A DNA stretch of 25,409 nucleotides from CAZBUB01 sp964494985 (GCA_964494985.1 CAZBUB010000035.1:1-25409), one strand, 5' to 3'. Shown: positions 8,003 through 16,725, counted from the first letter of the stretch. Made by a program: numbers and translations. Notes: a model not told the origin generated them from the letters alone.

Positions 8003-8731
8003 TTAGGTGGTCATTTGCCTTATGGGACTAAAGGCCCGGGCCAGGAACTCTTTTCTGGTCCAGGGCTTGGGCCGCATCAGGCTGGCCACGGTATACTCAT
8101 AATAGTTTTCAGGCTTTTCTTCCAAGAGATATATAACCCGGACCTCATCCTTGTCCGCGAGTATGGCTTCTGGTTTGCTCTTTTTGACCTCTTTGAGTCT
8201 GTTCTCAGCCATCTCCATCATTTCTTCCCTGGGTCCGAAGCTCATGGCTCCTGTGGGGCAGATGGCAACGCAGGCAGGCAAAAGACCATTTTCCACCCTA
8301 TCCAGGCACATGTCGCATTTGCCCAGGATGTCTGAGTCTGGGGCCTGCCTGGGAATGTTGTAGGGACAGGACATGCGTACGTCTTCAGCATCTACATTTT
8401 TGGTGTATTCAGTGAAGATCACTGCCCCGGTACGTTCATCTTGCAAGACCGCCCTTTCATCGTAGATATCAGCTGTGGACTTGCAGGGCGGATGCACGCA
8501 ATGCCTGCACTGGTCCGGAAAGAAGAGCCAGTTTTGCAGTTTGCCATTTTCAACCACCTCGTTGAACCTGACCAGCTTGTAGGTCCAAAAGGAAAGATCC
8601 TCTGGGTTTTGGTGTGAACCCCGGTTTTTGGTTTTTTCCGCCGGCAATTTGTGCCACTGCTTGCAGGCTATCTGGCAGCCCCGGCAGGCGTTGCACCTGG
8701 ACAGATCTATAAAGAAGCTTTTTCCTTGCAT
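8003..8731 (-). CDS. fdhB: Formate dehydrogenase iron-sulfur (beta) subunit
   Basis: Electron-transfer subunit of the periplasmic formate dehydrogenase. 242 residues with twelve cluster cysteines, enough for three [4Fe-4S] clusters as in the soluble Desulfovibrio FdhAB: C13, C16, C19 and C23 (CNACRGCQIAC), C75, C78 and C83 (CRHCVHPPC), C122 (SCPYN), and C139, C142, C154 and C158 (CDMC, ACVAICP). There is no signal peptide and no C-terminal membrane helix, unlike FdnH/FdoH, so it should be carried through the Tat pathway with FdhA and remain soluble. It starts 17 bp after the fdhA stop, on the same mRNA. No gene for a cytochrome b or c subunit follows; the next gene converges. Electrons are expected to go to free cytochrome c3 (family knowledge). 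Confidence 0.94.
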   Translation of the reverse strand: MQGKSFFIDLSRCNACRGCQIACKQWHKLPAEKTKNRGSHQNPEDLSFWTYKLVRFNEVVENGKLQNWLFFPDQCRHCVHPPCKSTADIYDERAVLQDERTGAVIFTEYTKNVDAEDVRMSCPYNIPRQAPDSDILGKCDMCLDRVENGLLPACVAICPTGAMSFGPREEMMEMAENRLKEVKKSKPEAILADKDEVRVIYLLEEKPENYYEYTVASLMRPKPWTRKEFLARAFSPIRQMTT

Positions 8732-8748
8732 GGGCTAGCTCTCCTTTT

Positions 8749-11700
8749 TTATATCTTCTGGATATTGACCATGAAGCTCTTGGTTTCCGGGATTCCAGTA
8801 TTGGCATCACCCACAGAAGGGGTGAGCAAGTTGGCGGAATCACCGCCATCCTCCGGATGCACCCAGCCGTAGTGCCAGGGCAGGCCCACCATGTGCAGCG
8901 TCTGGCCCATAACTTCATAAGGCTGGAGCCTGGCGGTGACCATGGCTACGGCTTCTACTGCACCGCGTATGCTTTGTACCTTGACCCGGTCGCCATTATC
9001 AATGCCCCGCAATTTGGCCAGCTCCGGATCGATCTCAGCAAACAGCTGGGGCTCTGCCTCCAGCAGCCATGGGGTCCACCTGGTCAGGATTCCGGTTTGC
9101 CAATGCTCAGTGACCCGGTACGTGGTGCCTACAAATGGAAACCTGGGGTCACATACAGCGCGTTTATCGGTTTCTCCCTCAAACTTGAGTGCGGTCGGGC
9201 TGTGCAGTTCAGAGGAGAAGGGGTGCTCTTCATAGGGGCATTCCAGGGCCTCATAGTGTTCAGGAAAAGGTCCATCCTGCAGGCCTGGGCCAAATATCTG
9301 GCCAAAGCCATGGGCTCGCATGATAAAGGGGTGCTTCTCGCTGGGAGGCCAGCCACCGTCAGGCACATCCCCTTTCCAGTCATCCCCAGTCCATTCAATC
9401 ACAGCTTTCTTAGGTGCATAGGGTTTGCCCTTGGGGTCCACAGAGGCTCGGTTGTACAAGATGCGCCTGTTCACAGGCCAGCACCAGGACCACTTGGGGT
9501 ACAGTCCGATGTTGGCCTGCATGTCTGTCTGGGACTTATCCCTGCGGGCAGCCATGTTGCCCTCTTCAGTGTAGGAGCCGCAATAGAGCCAGTTGCCGGA
9601 GCAGGTGGAGCCGTCATCCTGCAGCAAAGCAAAGCTGGGTACCTGTTCTCCCTTTTTGTAGGTCTTGCCGTTGATGGTTTTGTCTCTCATGAAGTAGCCG
9701 TTGATCAGCTTGGCCACCTTGTGGGGGTCAAACTGGTGATTGCTGACTATGTCAGTATTCAGGTTGAGCAATGGATCAGGGTAGGCTCCGCCTTCTTTTT
9801 TGTAGAGCTTCTGCAGCCTGGTGATCAGCTCATACATCATATCCCCGTCTGGCTTGCAATTGCCTAAAGGCTGGGGACCTGCATAGCGCCACTGCATCCA
9901 GCGGCCAGAGTTGGTGATGGAGCCTTCTTTTTCATAGGCCACTCCTGCAGGTAAGAAAAAGACCTCGGTTTTGACCTGGTCAGGATCCATGTTGGGACCT
10001 TTCCAGAAGGAAGCGGTCTCTGTATCGAATAGGTTGGCCACTACCATCCAGTTTAGGTTGGTAAGGGCTTCTCTGGTCTTGTTGGCATTGGCTCCACTGC
10101 CAGCCGGGTTCATGCCCCAGGCAAAAAAGCCTTGAAAATCACCTTGGAGCATTTTATCGAACATGACCAGCCAAGAGGCGTTCTGCCCCTCGTCCAGCCT
10201 AGGCATCCATTTATAGCTGGTTTTGACGTCTGTATTCGGGTACATGGCCCGCAAGAAGCTGGCCGAATACTTGGGCAGGTGTTGCCACCAGTTGGCGCTT
10301 TTGGGGTCCTGGCTGGTAGGGGTGTTGGCTTTGTTGTAGGCCTTGAGAGTATCCAGATTGGCCCTGGGGGTAGGCAGGTAGCCAGGCAGAATATGGAACA
10401 GCAGGGCATGGTCAGTGGAGCCTTGGACATTGGATTCTCCGCGCAGGGCATTTATTCCGCCGCCTGCCACGCCCATGTTGCCCAAAAGCAGCTGGATTAT
10501 AGCCATGGTCCGAATGTTCTGCACACCCACAGTATGCTGGGTCCAGCCCATGGCATACATGATAGTCCCGGCCTTGTTCTTTTTGCCAGTGTTGGCATAG
10601 GTCTTATAGACCTTTTTCAGGTCATTCACCGGAGTGCCAGTAGTCTCGGAGACAGTCTCCAAGTCGTAGCGGGCAAAGTGTTTTTTGAGCAGCTGGAATA
10701 CACAGCGTTCGTGCTTTAGCTCAGGATCCTTCTTGGGTACGCCTTGATCATCCAGCTCGAATTGCCATTTGGACTTGTCATAGCTCATTTTTTCAGGATC
10801 ATAGCCAGCAAAAAGGCCGTCCTGGAACCCGTATTCCTCGTTCACAATAAAAGAGGCATTGGTATAGTTCTTTACATATTCCTCGAAATAGTGATTGTTA
10901 TCCAGGATATACTTGAGCATTCCACCCAGAAAGGCAATGTCAGAGCCAGAACGTATTGGGGCATAGATGTCTGCCCTGGCAGAAGTCCGGGTGTATCTGG
11001 GATCCACATGCATCAGGGTGGCATTTCTATTCTCTTTGGCCTTTAAAACCCATTTAAAGGAGACAGGATGGTTCTCAGCCGGATTGGAGCCCATCATCAA
11101 AATGCAGTCGCTGTTTTTGATATCTATCCAATGGTTGGTCATTGCGCCGCGACCGAACGACTCTGCCAGAGCCGCTACAGTGGCGCTGTGTCAGATACGG
11201 GCTTGGTGTTCGATGTAGACCAGGCCCAGGCTGCGCATCATAGCCTGCAGATACCAACACTCCTCGTTGTCCAGGGCTGCAGAGCCTACATGGGCTATGG
11301 CCTCGGTGCGGTTTACTACCTGGCCCTTGTCGTTCTTTTGCTTGAAGGTAGCATCTCTCGTCTTTTTAATCCGGTGCGCAATCCGGTCTAGGGCCCAGTC
11401 CCAGGATTTAATCTCCCACTTATCGCTGTAGGGTGCACGGTACAGGACGTTGGTAATCCGATCTTGGTTTTCCCCCAGTTGATACAAAGAAGCACCCTTG
11501 GCGCAGAGGGAGCCTTCGTTGATGGGATGATCCGGATCACCTTCCACGTTGAGGGTTCTGCCTGAACCATCCTTAGCAGTGTGCACCAGCAGGCCGCAGC
11601 CCACTGAGCAGTAGCAGCAGATGCTGGTGCTCTCCTTGGCCCAGTGGGTCTTAAGCAGTTGAGCCCTGGCTCGGGTGGGCTGCAGGTTGAAGCCCAGCCC

Positions 11701-11766
11701 GGTAAAGGCGGTCAGGGCCGTAGCTGTGGCTGAAAGCTTGATAAACTTTCTTCTGTCCAGCTTCAT
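8749..11766 (-). CDS. fdhA: Formate dehydrogenase catalytic (alpha) subunit, selenocysteine-containing
   Basis: Molybdenum/tungsten bis-MGD enzyme that oxidises formate to CO2 or runs in reverse. The frame is interrupted by TGA at 11193-11191, where the protein reads ARI-U-HSATVA, the canonical Sec site. Reading through gives 1005 residues with Sec192, the position of the active-site Sec in the characterised Desulfovibrio vulgaris FdhAB. The N-terminus has a Tat signal (RRKFIKL, Arg5-Arg6). One [4Fe-4S] cluster is bound by CCYCSVGC (50-57) and Cys88 in SLCAKG, with the electron-relay Lys90. The C-terminal molydopterin dinucleotide-binding domain ends in VNIQKI. ATG follows AAGGAGGGG. A structured leader and a transposase-like gene lie upstream, and fdhB follows 17 bp downstream. 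The gene is intact, not a pseudogene. Confidence 0.96.
11158..11193 (-). promoter_or_regulatory. UGA selenocysteine codon and candidate bSECIS hairpin in fdhA
   Basis: The Sec codon is at 11193-11191. Sixteen bases later a hairpin CGGCTC (11174-11169), loop TGGCA, GAGTCG (11163-11158) can form with six pairs including one G-U. Distance, stem length and the G-G in the small loop fit known bacterial SECIS elements bound by SelB. It lies inside the coding sequence and also encodes ALAES. Confidence 0.75.
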
Positions 11767-11837
11767 AATCCCCTCCTTAAAATTAGTTAAACAAAGCTGT
11801 GCAGTAAATTGATTCGTGGACATGGACTTGTATATGG

Positions 11838-11922
11838 CCGCCGGATCCGAGCCCGTCCCTCCTTGCTCAAGGTTTTCCTCTGAGGGAAAGCTTATTAAGG
11901 ACAGGCCCAGAGTATCCGCTGG
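11838..11922 (-). ncRNA. Structured leader RNA upstream of fdhA, possible riboswitch
   Basis: On the minus strand the leader folds from 11922 to 11838. Outer stem: CCagCGGAT (11922-11914) with ATCCGgcGG (11846-11838), two mismatches. After a short internal loop, stem P1: GGGCCTGTCC (11908-11899) with GGACGGGCTC (11858-11849), ten pairs including G-U. Inside P1 are two hairpins: TTTCC/GGAAA (11889-11874) and CCTT-GAGC-AAGG (11872-11861). The 3' P1 strand can instead pair GGGCTCG (11854-11848) with CGAGCCC (11949-11943) farther upstream, seven perfect pairs, giving a switch-like choice. The element ends 72 bases before the fdhA start. Molybdenum/tungsten-cofactor riboswitches are known upstream of such enzymes, but I cannot match this one to that consensus from memory. 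Confidence 0.5.
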
Positions 11923-12014
11923 AAGAACGACACGAACAGCTTGGGCTCGTAATAGATTTTCAGCCATCAAAAAAATATATATTTGAAAGAGAAACAAAAG
12001 TCAAAAATCGACCA

Positions 12015-12851
12015 CTATTCAAGACTTGGCACAAAGGAGCAGATACGCGAGGCTATATCTGTGAAAATATCTTCGTTGTGCTGGTTATATCTATACTCCA
12101 GCTCTTTAATATAAAGCAATAATTTTAGGGGGCTTAGGGTTTTGAAATGAAGCAATCTGGAATATGCAAAGTGCCAGAAGTGACTCTGATGATCAAGGAA
12201 AAGGGCAGATGAGCAGTGCGCGATTTTGTACCTATCAAAAAGGCCGGTATCATAGATGATCAGTCCGGAGTAATGCTTATAACTATCAGTATATATGATA
12301 TGTCCGAAATGTTTGCTCCTAAGCTGAAAGTCCAGCCGCAGGTGCAGCAGCTCTTCCAGACTAAATTGAAGCAGGCATTCCACATGGACTTGGTTTTCTG
12401 TCTCCTGGATGCCCAGGACAGGATTTTGGTCCCGTTGATGTTCTCGATTATTCAATAGGGGGAGCAAAGGTAAGGATCTGATAAGCTGAGAGCCTTGCTG
12501 GGAATGGGCCAGGATGGCCAGTCTGGTGATTATCAGGGCCTTGTGGGCAGTGTTATAGCTGATGTTCATCTGCTTAGCCATTTGTTCTGGAGAGACTTCT
12601 AGCTCAAAGAGCTTCAGGAATCTGAGCCATTGTCTGCAAGAAAGTTGGGAGTAGTTAATAAAACGTTGGCTAAAGTCGTGGAAGGTATACTTGCATCTAG
12701 AGCAGCGCCTTCTGCCACTGGCCAAGGTGTAGAGCTTTCTGTGTCTGCATTTGGGGCAAAATCTTTGATGGTTTTTCCAGCACAGTCCCAGCATGAAATT
12801 CTGGGCTGTCTTTTTATTTTTTATTATGTTTTCATAGTCAGTTAAGATCAT
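12015..12851 (-). CDS. IS1595-type transposase-like protein with zinc ribbon and HTH, catalytic residues lost
   Basis: An IS1595-family fold that looks inactive and is perhaps a domesticated DNA-binding protein. 278 residues from the ATG at 12851; a TTG four codons earlier is also possible, and neither has a clear ribosome site. A zinc ribbon has C32, C35, C50 and C53 (FCPKC, CSRC). A helix-turn-helix lies at about 86-110 (SPEQMAKQMNISYNTAHKAL). The nuclease-like part keeps IIYTDSYKHYSG (second Asp188) and the family ending LYIKELEYRYN. The DExY segment with the first Asp is absent: only about 20 residues join the HTH region to NPVLGIQE. The usual N-x-I-E-G-F-W is replaced by DHQSHFWHF. No terminal inverted repeats or target duplications are seen at the edges. 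It is codirectional with fdhA and ends at the start of the fdhA leader. Confidence 0.72.
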   Translation of the reverse strand: MILTDYENIIKNKKTAQNFMLGLCWKNHQRFCPKCRHRKLYTLASGRRRCSRCKYTFHDFSQRFINYSQLSCRQWLRFLKLFELEVSPEQMAKQMNISYNTAHKALIITRLAILAHSQQGSQLIRSLPLLPLLNNREHQRDQNPVLGIQETENQVHVECLLQFSLEELLHLRLDFQLRSKHFGHIIYTDSYKHYSGLIIYDTGLFDRYKIAHCSSALFLDHQSHFWHFAYSRLLHFKTLSPLKLLLYIKELEYRYNQHNEDIFTDIASRICSFVPSLE

Positions 12852-13137
12852 AATGAAGCGCAACTTTTAGTGCAAAACTTTAAATACAATTCCCAGAGAG
12901 GTGAATCTTGGGCAAAGGCTGGGCTTGAAAGGTTCCGTTTCTCAAAGGCACTAGCAAGGATGTTTTGAAATTTAAAGCACGCTAAGCTAAAAAAAGGTTT
13001 AATAATCAAGATATTATATCTTTAATTTTACAAAATTGACATAACGTTGTGATATGAGATTGACTCAAGGGGATGTGTTTGGCTATAATTTTGAAATATA
13101 AAGCAAATTGTAGCAATTTGCAAAAGCTTTTTTTGGA
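12852..13137. promoter_or_regulatory. Divergent intergenic region with fdhE promoter
   Basis: A 286-bp AT-rich gap between the transposase-like gene (leftward) and fdhE (rightward). For fdhE the best promoter is TTGACT (13060-13065), 18 bases, TATAAT (13084-13089), giving a leader of about 40 bases. A second TTGACA at 13036-13041 has no -10 at proper spacing. No good leftward promoter was found. TTGTGATATGAGATTGAC (13047-13064) faintly resembles a CRP/FNR-family half-site pair, but the second half is poor. Confidence 0.5.
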
Positions 13138-14046
13138 GTGATTGAGCTGACCAGAAAGGAGCTGGCCTTGCGGACAGAACAGAGAAAAGAGGCTATAGAA
13201 GGAGTCCTGCAGGAACTGAAGAAGCAAAACGATCTTCCGGATCAGCTTGTGCAACTTGTGCAAGACATAGTGTTTCTCCATAGCCAAGCACTTGACCAGA
13301 ATAAATCGCCACTGCCAGCACAAGAAGATCTTGCCGAACCTTCCAAACACTCTCAAGGTCTGCCATTGTTACCTAGGCAGCATTTTCCTTATGATAAAAA
13401 CCAGGCAGAAGATCTTTTTTTTCAGGCAATGCAAATTTTGGGCAATGATGCTCAACATCTGCATTCAGCCCTGGAGAGACTCCAAAACATGCTTTCTGCA
13501 AAAAACATTGTTCAGCTGGAAGTGTTTCAAGCTTATCTGCAGGACTCCCAGAAAGCTTTTCAGCTTTGGGCAGTTGAGTTCCCTGAAGCTCCAGGCCTTC
13601 TGAGGTTTTTGGCCCATAGCAGCCTATCGCCTAGCTTGTTCAACATTTCCGAATACCTTTTACAGTTTCACGACCAGGACAAGATTTGGGAGTTTGGGTA
13701 TTGTCCTATATGTGGAAGCCTACCTTTGATTTGTTACTTGCACAAACAAGGCCAGCGGTATGGATGCTGCTCTTTCTGTGGTGCGCAGTACCATCTGCCT
13801 AGACTTGGTTGTGTGTTTTGTGGGGATCAAGAAGCTGGCAGACACGACTATCTCTATGCCCAAGAGATACCAGGGTTCAAGCTGGATGTCTGCCAGAGCT
13901 GTGGCAATTATATCAAGACTGCGGACTTCCGTGAGATGGACAGACATTATCATCCCGCCTTGGATGATCTTCAATCCCTGGCTTTGGATTTGGCAGCTCA
14001 AGAAAAGGGATATGCCAGACCCACATTTTCTGCTTGGGGTTTTTGA
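13138..14046 (+). CDS. fdhE: Formate dehydrogenase accessory protein FdhE
   Basis: Cytoplasmic maturation factor that binds formate dehydrogenase before Tat export. 302 residues: an alpha-helical N-terminal half, then a rubredoxin-like half with four CxxC pairs at C189/C192 (GYCPICGSLP), C211/C214 (CSFCGAQ), C225/C228 (CVFCGD) and C252/C255 (CQSCGNYIKT), the FdhE hallmark. The start is uncertain. The GTG at 13138 touches its only GGAG directly, while a TTG at 13168 has AAAGGAG six bases upstream and would remove ten residues. It is divergent from the fdhA operon and 106 bp before hysB, so formate dehydrogenase maturation has its own promoter. Confidence 0.93.
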   Translation: MIELTRKELALRTEQRKEAIEGVLQELKKQNDLPDQLVQLVQDIVFLHSQALDQNKSPLPAQEDLAEPSKHSQGLPLLPRQHFPYDKNQAEDLFFQAMQILGNDAQHLHSALERLQNMLSAKNIVQLEVFQAYLQDSQKAFQLWAVEFPEAPGLLRFLAHSSLSPSLFNISEYLLQFHDQDKIWEFGYCPICGSLPLICYLHKQGQRYGCCSFCGAQYHLPRLGCVFCGDQEAGRHDYLYAQEIPGFKLDVCQSCGNYIKTADFREMDRHYHPALDDLQSLALDLAAQEKGYARPTFSAWGF

Positions 14047-14152
14047 GCATACATAAGATTTTTTGAGATTGATTTCTGCTCATTTACGTTGTAATGATTT
14101 TTAAGAATATAATAATAAGCAATAATGAAAGATCTTAACCAAGGAGGGTGGA
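14047..14152. promoter_or_regulatory. fdhE-hysB gap, possible hys promoter
   Basis: A 106-bp AT-rich spacer. TATAAT at 14108-14113 is a good -10 candidate, but the matching -35 position (TTACGT or TACGTT) is poor, so hysBA may either have an activator-dependent promoter here or be read through from fdhE. No terminator is visible after fdhE. Confidence 0.3.
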
Positions 14153-15067
14153 ATGAGTCTTAGCCGTCGAGATTTCGTCAAGTTGTGTTCGCTCACTGTG
14201 GGAGGGTTGGGCGTATCCCAGCTTTTCCGCCCTGAGTTGGTCCAGGCAGTAGACAAGGCAGCCAAAAACCAGCCGGTGATCTGGATTCAGGGTCAGGGCT
14301 GCACTGGCTGTTCTGTCAGCCTGATGAATTCTGTGCATCCCAGCATTAAGGAGGTTTTGCTCAAGATTATCAGCCTGGAGTCCCATTATACCTTGATGGC
14401 GGCTGAAGGCAAGGTAACCATGGAGCATATGTTCGCAGTGGCTGAAGAATACGCGGACAAGTTCTTCTTGGTTGTGGAGGGCTCTATCCCGGTAGCAGAG
14501 GATGGCAAGTATTGCTTTATCGGTAAGCACGAGGGCAAGCATGTGACCATGCTGGAGGCTACCCGCAAGCTGGGCCAGAAGGCCGCAGCCACTGTGGCGG
14601 TAGGGGCCTGCGCAGCCTTTGGAGGTATTCCTGCGGCCAGGGGCAATGTGACAGAGGCCTCCCCAGTAACCCAGGTCTATGAACAGGAAGGGATAGAGAC
14701 TCCGGTCATTAATGTTGCCGGCTGCCCGCCGCATCCGGACTGGATGGTGGGCACTCTGGCCCACGTCCTGCTTTATGGCCTGCCTGAGCTGGACAGTGAT
14801 CTGCGGCCTAAGCTCTTCTACGGTCGCAATATCCACGAAAATTGCCCCTACCGGGGATACTATGAAGCTTGGACCATGTCCGAGACATTTACCCAGAAGG
14901 AGGCCTGTCGCTACGAGCTGGGCTGCAAGGGGCCATTTACCAATGCGGACTGCTGGAAGCGCAAATGGAATAACGGAGTCAACTGGTGCGTGGAGAACGC
15001 GGTCTGCATAGGCTGTGTGGAAAGTGGATTCCCGGATGCAGTCTCTCCGCTTTATGAGGCTATGTAA
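14153..15067 (+). CDS. hysB: Periplasmic [NiFeSe] hydrogenase small subunit
   Basis: Electron-transfer subunit of the uptake/evolving hydrogenase. 304 residues with a Tat signal (SRRDFVKLCSLTVGGLGV, Arg5-Arg6), which exports both subunits. The proximal cluster ligands begin with C50 and C53 (GQGCTGCSVS), followed by C153 and C191. The medial and distal region has C252, C258, C267, C279, C285 and C288. Cys279 in VNWCVENAVCIGC is the telling residue: ordinary [NiFe] enzymes have Pro here and a [3Fe-4S] cluster, whereas [NiFeSe] enzymes have Cys and a third [4Fe-4S] cluster (family knowledge). There is no C-terminal membrane helix. A strong AAGGAGGG precedes the ATG, and hysA follows after 49 bp. 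Confidence 0.95.
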   Translation: MSLSRRDFVKLCSLTVGGLGVSQLFRPELVQAVDKAAKNQPVIWIQGQGCTGCSVSLMNSVHPSIKEVLLKIISLESHYTLMAAEGKVTMEHMFAVAEEYADKFFLVVEGSIPVAEDGKYCFIGKHEGKHVTMLEATRKLGQKAAATVAVGACAAFGGIPAARGNVTEASPVTQVYEQEGIETPVINVAGCPPHPDWMVGTLAHVLLYGLPELDSDLRPKLFYGRNIHENCPYRGYYEAWTMSETFTQKEACRYELGCKGPFTNADCWKRKWNNGVNWCVENAVCIGCVESGFPDAVSPLYEAM

Positions 15068-15116
15068 GATCTTGAGAGTCAAGAGAGTATATACTATTTG
15101 AGCAAGGAGGAGTAGT

Positions 15117-16661
15117 ATGGCAGGGTGCAAACCTCAGACTGCCCCGGCTGCAGCAGGTGCTGCAGGTACCGGGGAGAAGGTCAAGCTTTCAGTGGATCCT
15201 TTGACCAGGATCGAGGGACATTTAAAGATAGACGTGGAAGTCCAAAATGGTAAGGTGGTGGATGCCTGGAGCTCAGGAGGGATGTTCCGTGGATTTGAGC
15301 AGATACTCAAAGGTCGGGACCCCAGGGACGCTTCCCAGCTGACCCAGCGCATCTGTGGAGTCTGTCCCACAGCCCATGCGACAGCCTCTGTTTTGGCCCT
15401 GGACGACGCTTTTGGGGTCCAGCCACCCACAAATGGCAGGGTGGCCAGGAACCTCATCTTCGGGGCCAATTTCCTGCAGTCCCATATCTTGCATTTTTAT
15501 CATCTGGCTGCATTGGATTATGTGCAGGGCCCAGACGTGGCACCATTCGTGCCCAGGTACGATAACCCTGACTTGCGTCTGACTGAAGAGGAAAACAGCA
15601 TTGGCGTGGAGCAGTACCTGGAGGCTTTGGAGGTGCGCCGTATCTGCCACGAGATGGTGGCCCTATTCGGAGGCAGGATGCCCCATCAGCAGGGCCTTGT
15701 GGTAGGTGGGTCCACGGAGATACCCAGTGCGGACAAGATAGTCGCCTATCTGTGGAGATTCAAGAAGGTCAAGGAATTTGTACAGGACAAGTACCTGCCT
15801 TTGGTGTACACAGTGGGCAAGGGCTATGCAGATCTGTTGCGTACTGGCGTAGGCTGGAAGAATTGCATAGGCTTCGGGGTCTTTCCTTTGGATGACGAGC
15901 AAAACAAGCAACTGCACAAGCCCGGAGTATATATTGAAGGCCAGGATTATGAGTTTGATCCTGAACAGATTAAGGAATATGTGAAGTATTCCTGGTTTCA
16001 GCAGGAGACTACAGGGCTCAATTTCCGCAATGGTCGCACTGAGCCCAATGTAGACAAGGCCGGGGCCTACAGCTTTATCAAGGCCCCCAGGTACAAAGAC
16101 AAGCCTATGGAAGCAGGGCCCATGGCCAGGATGTGGATTACAAACCCTGAGCTAAGCCCAGTGGGCAAGGAAATGCTTAAGCAGGAGTTTGGGCTCAAGG
16201 CTAAGCACTTTCGTGATCTCGGGGATCTGGCTTTCTCCATTATGGGCAGGCATGTGGCCAGGGCGGAAGAGACCTATATGCTGGCAGAGCAAATGGAGAA
16301 ATGGCTGCAAGAGGTGGAGCCCGGCAAAGAGTCCTATACCCAGTCCCAGATTCCTGATAAAGCAGAAGGCCTTGGGCTGACCGAAGCTCCCAGAGGCGCG
16401 CTTTTGCACTATATTGACATCAAGGACGGGGTGATAAACAATTACCAGGTAGTATCAGCCACCATCTGGAATGCCAACCCCAGGGATGACATGGATCAGC
16501 GGGGTCCTATAGAAGAGGCCCTGATAGGTGTCCCTGTAAAGGATGTGGATAGTCCGGTGAATGTGGGGCGCCTGGTGCGCGCCTTTGACCCGTGACTGGG
16601 TTGCGCCGTGCACGTGCTGCACGCAGACAGCGGCCAGAGCAAGGTTCTGAATTTTTCATAG
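15117..16661 (+). CDS. hysA: [NiFeSe] hydrogenase large subunit, selenocysteine-containing
   Basis: Catalytic subunit carrying the Ni-Fe site. A conventional reading stops at TGA 16593-16595 directly after RAFDP; the next codons read LGCAVHVLHADSG and end at TAG 16659-16661. The TGA is therefore Sec493 of the C-terminal motif DP-U-LGC-AVH. The protein has 514 residues. Ni ligands are C80 and C83 (RICGVC), Sec493 and C496. Maturation should cut after His499 and remove 15 residues. The N-terminus MAGCKPQTAPAA lacks a signal peptide but resembles that of D. vulgaris HysA (start MTGCTPKTAP as I recall it), which is reported to be lipidated without a classical signal, so Cys4 may be a lipid site. 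AAGGAGGAG precedes the ATG. A terminator follows. Confidence 0.96.
16593..16623 (+). promoter_or_regulatory. UGA selenocysteine codon and candidate bSECIS hairpin in hysA
   Basis: After the UGA at 16593-16595 and an 11-base spacer, CGTGC (16607-16611) pairs with GCACG (16619-16623) around the loop ACGTGCT, which contains G-U as in known bacterial SECIS loops. The stem is only five pairs; flanking GCCG/CGGC (16605-16608 with 16631-16634) could lengthen it across bulges. Confidence 0.65.
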
Positions 16662-16686
16662 GCAGTTTAAAAGTATTGGAGTCAAC

Positions 16687-16725
16687 AAATGGGATCGGGC
16701 CTTCCTAGCTCGATCCCATTTTTGT
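16687..16725 (+). terminator. Rho-independent terminator after hysA
   Basis: AAATGGGATCG (16687-16697) pairs perfectly with CGATCCCATTT (16711-16721) around a 13-base loop, with a T-rich tail. It separates hysBA from hysD, so most transcripts should stop before the protease gene. It abuts the left end of repeat copy B. Confidence 0.85.

Noticed and set aside
8749..11142. Separate formate dehydrogenase gene starting at 11142 and a second short gene at 11191-11997
   Set aside because: They are one fdhA frame joined across a Sec UGA, with the typical Sec context and a downstream hairpin. The codons from 11997 to 11767 upstream of MKLDRRKF are leader, not protein.
12015..12851. Active insertion sequence
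   Set aside because: No terminal inverted repeats or target duplication are visible, and two of the expected catalytic positions are missing.
13047..13064. FNR/CRP-family operator upstream of fdhE
   Set aside because: Only one half-site (TTGTGA) is convincing; the second half does not match well enough to call.
15117..16595. HysA ending at the TGA at 16593
   Set aside because: The frame continues with the conserved LGCAVH motif and a normal maturation tail, so the TGA is Sec.
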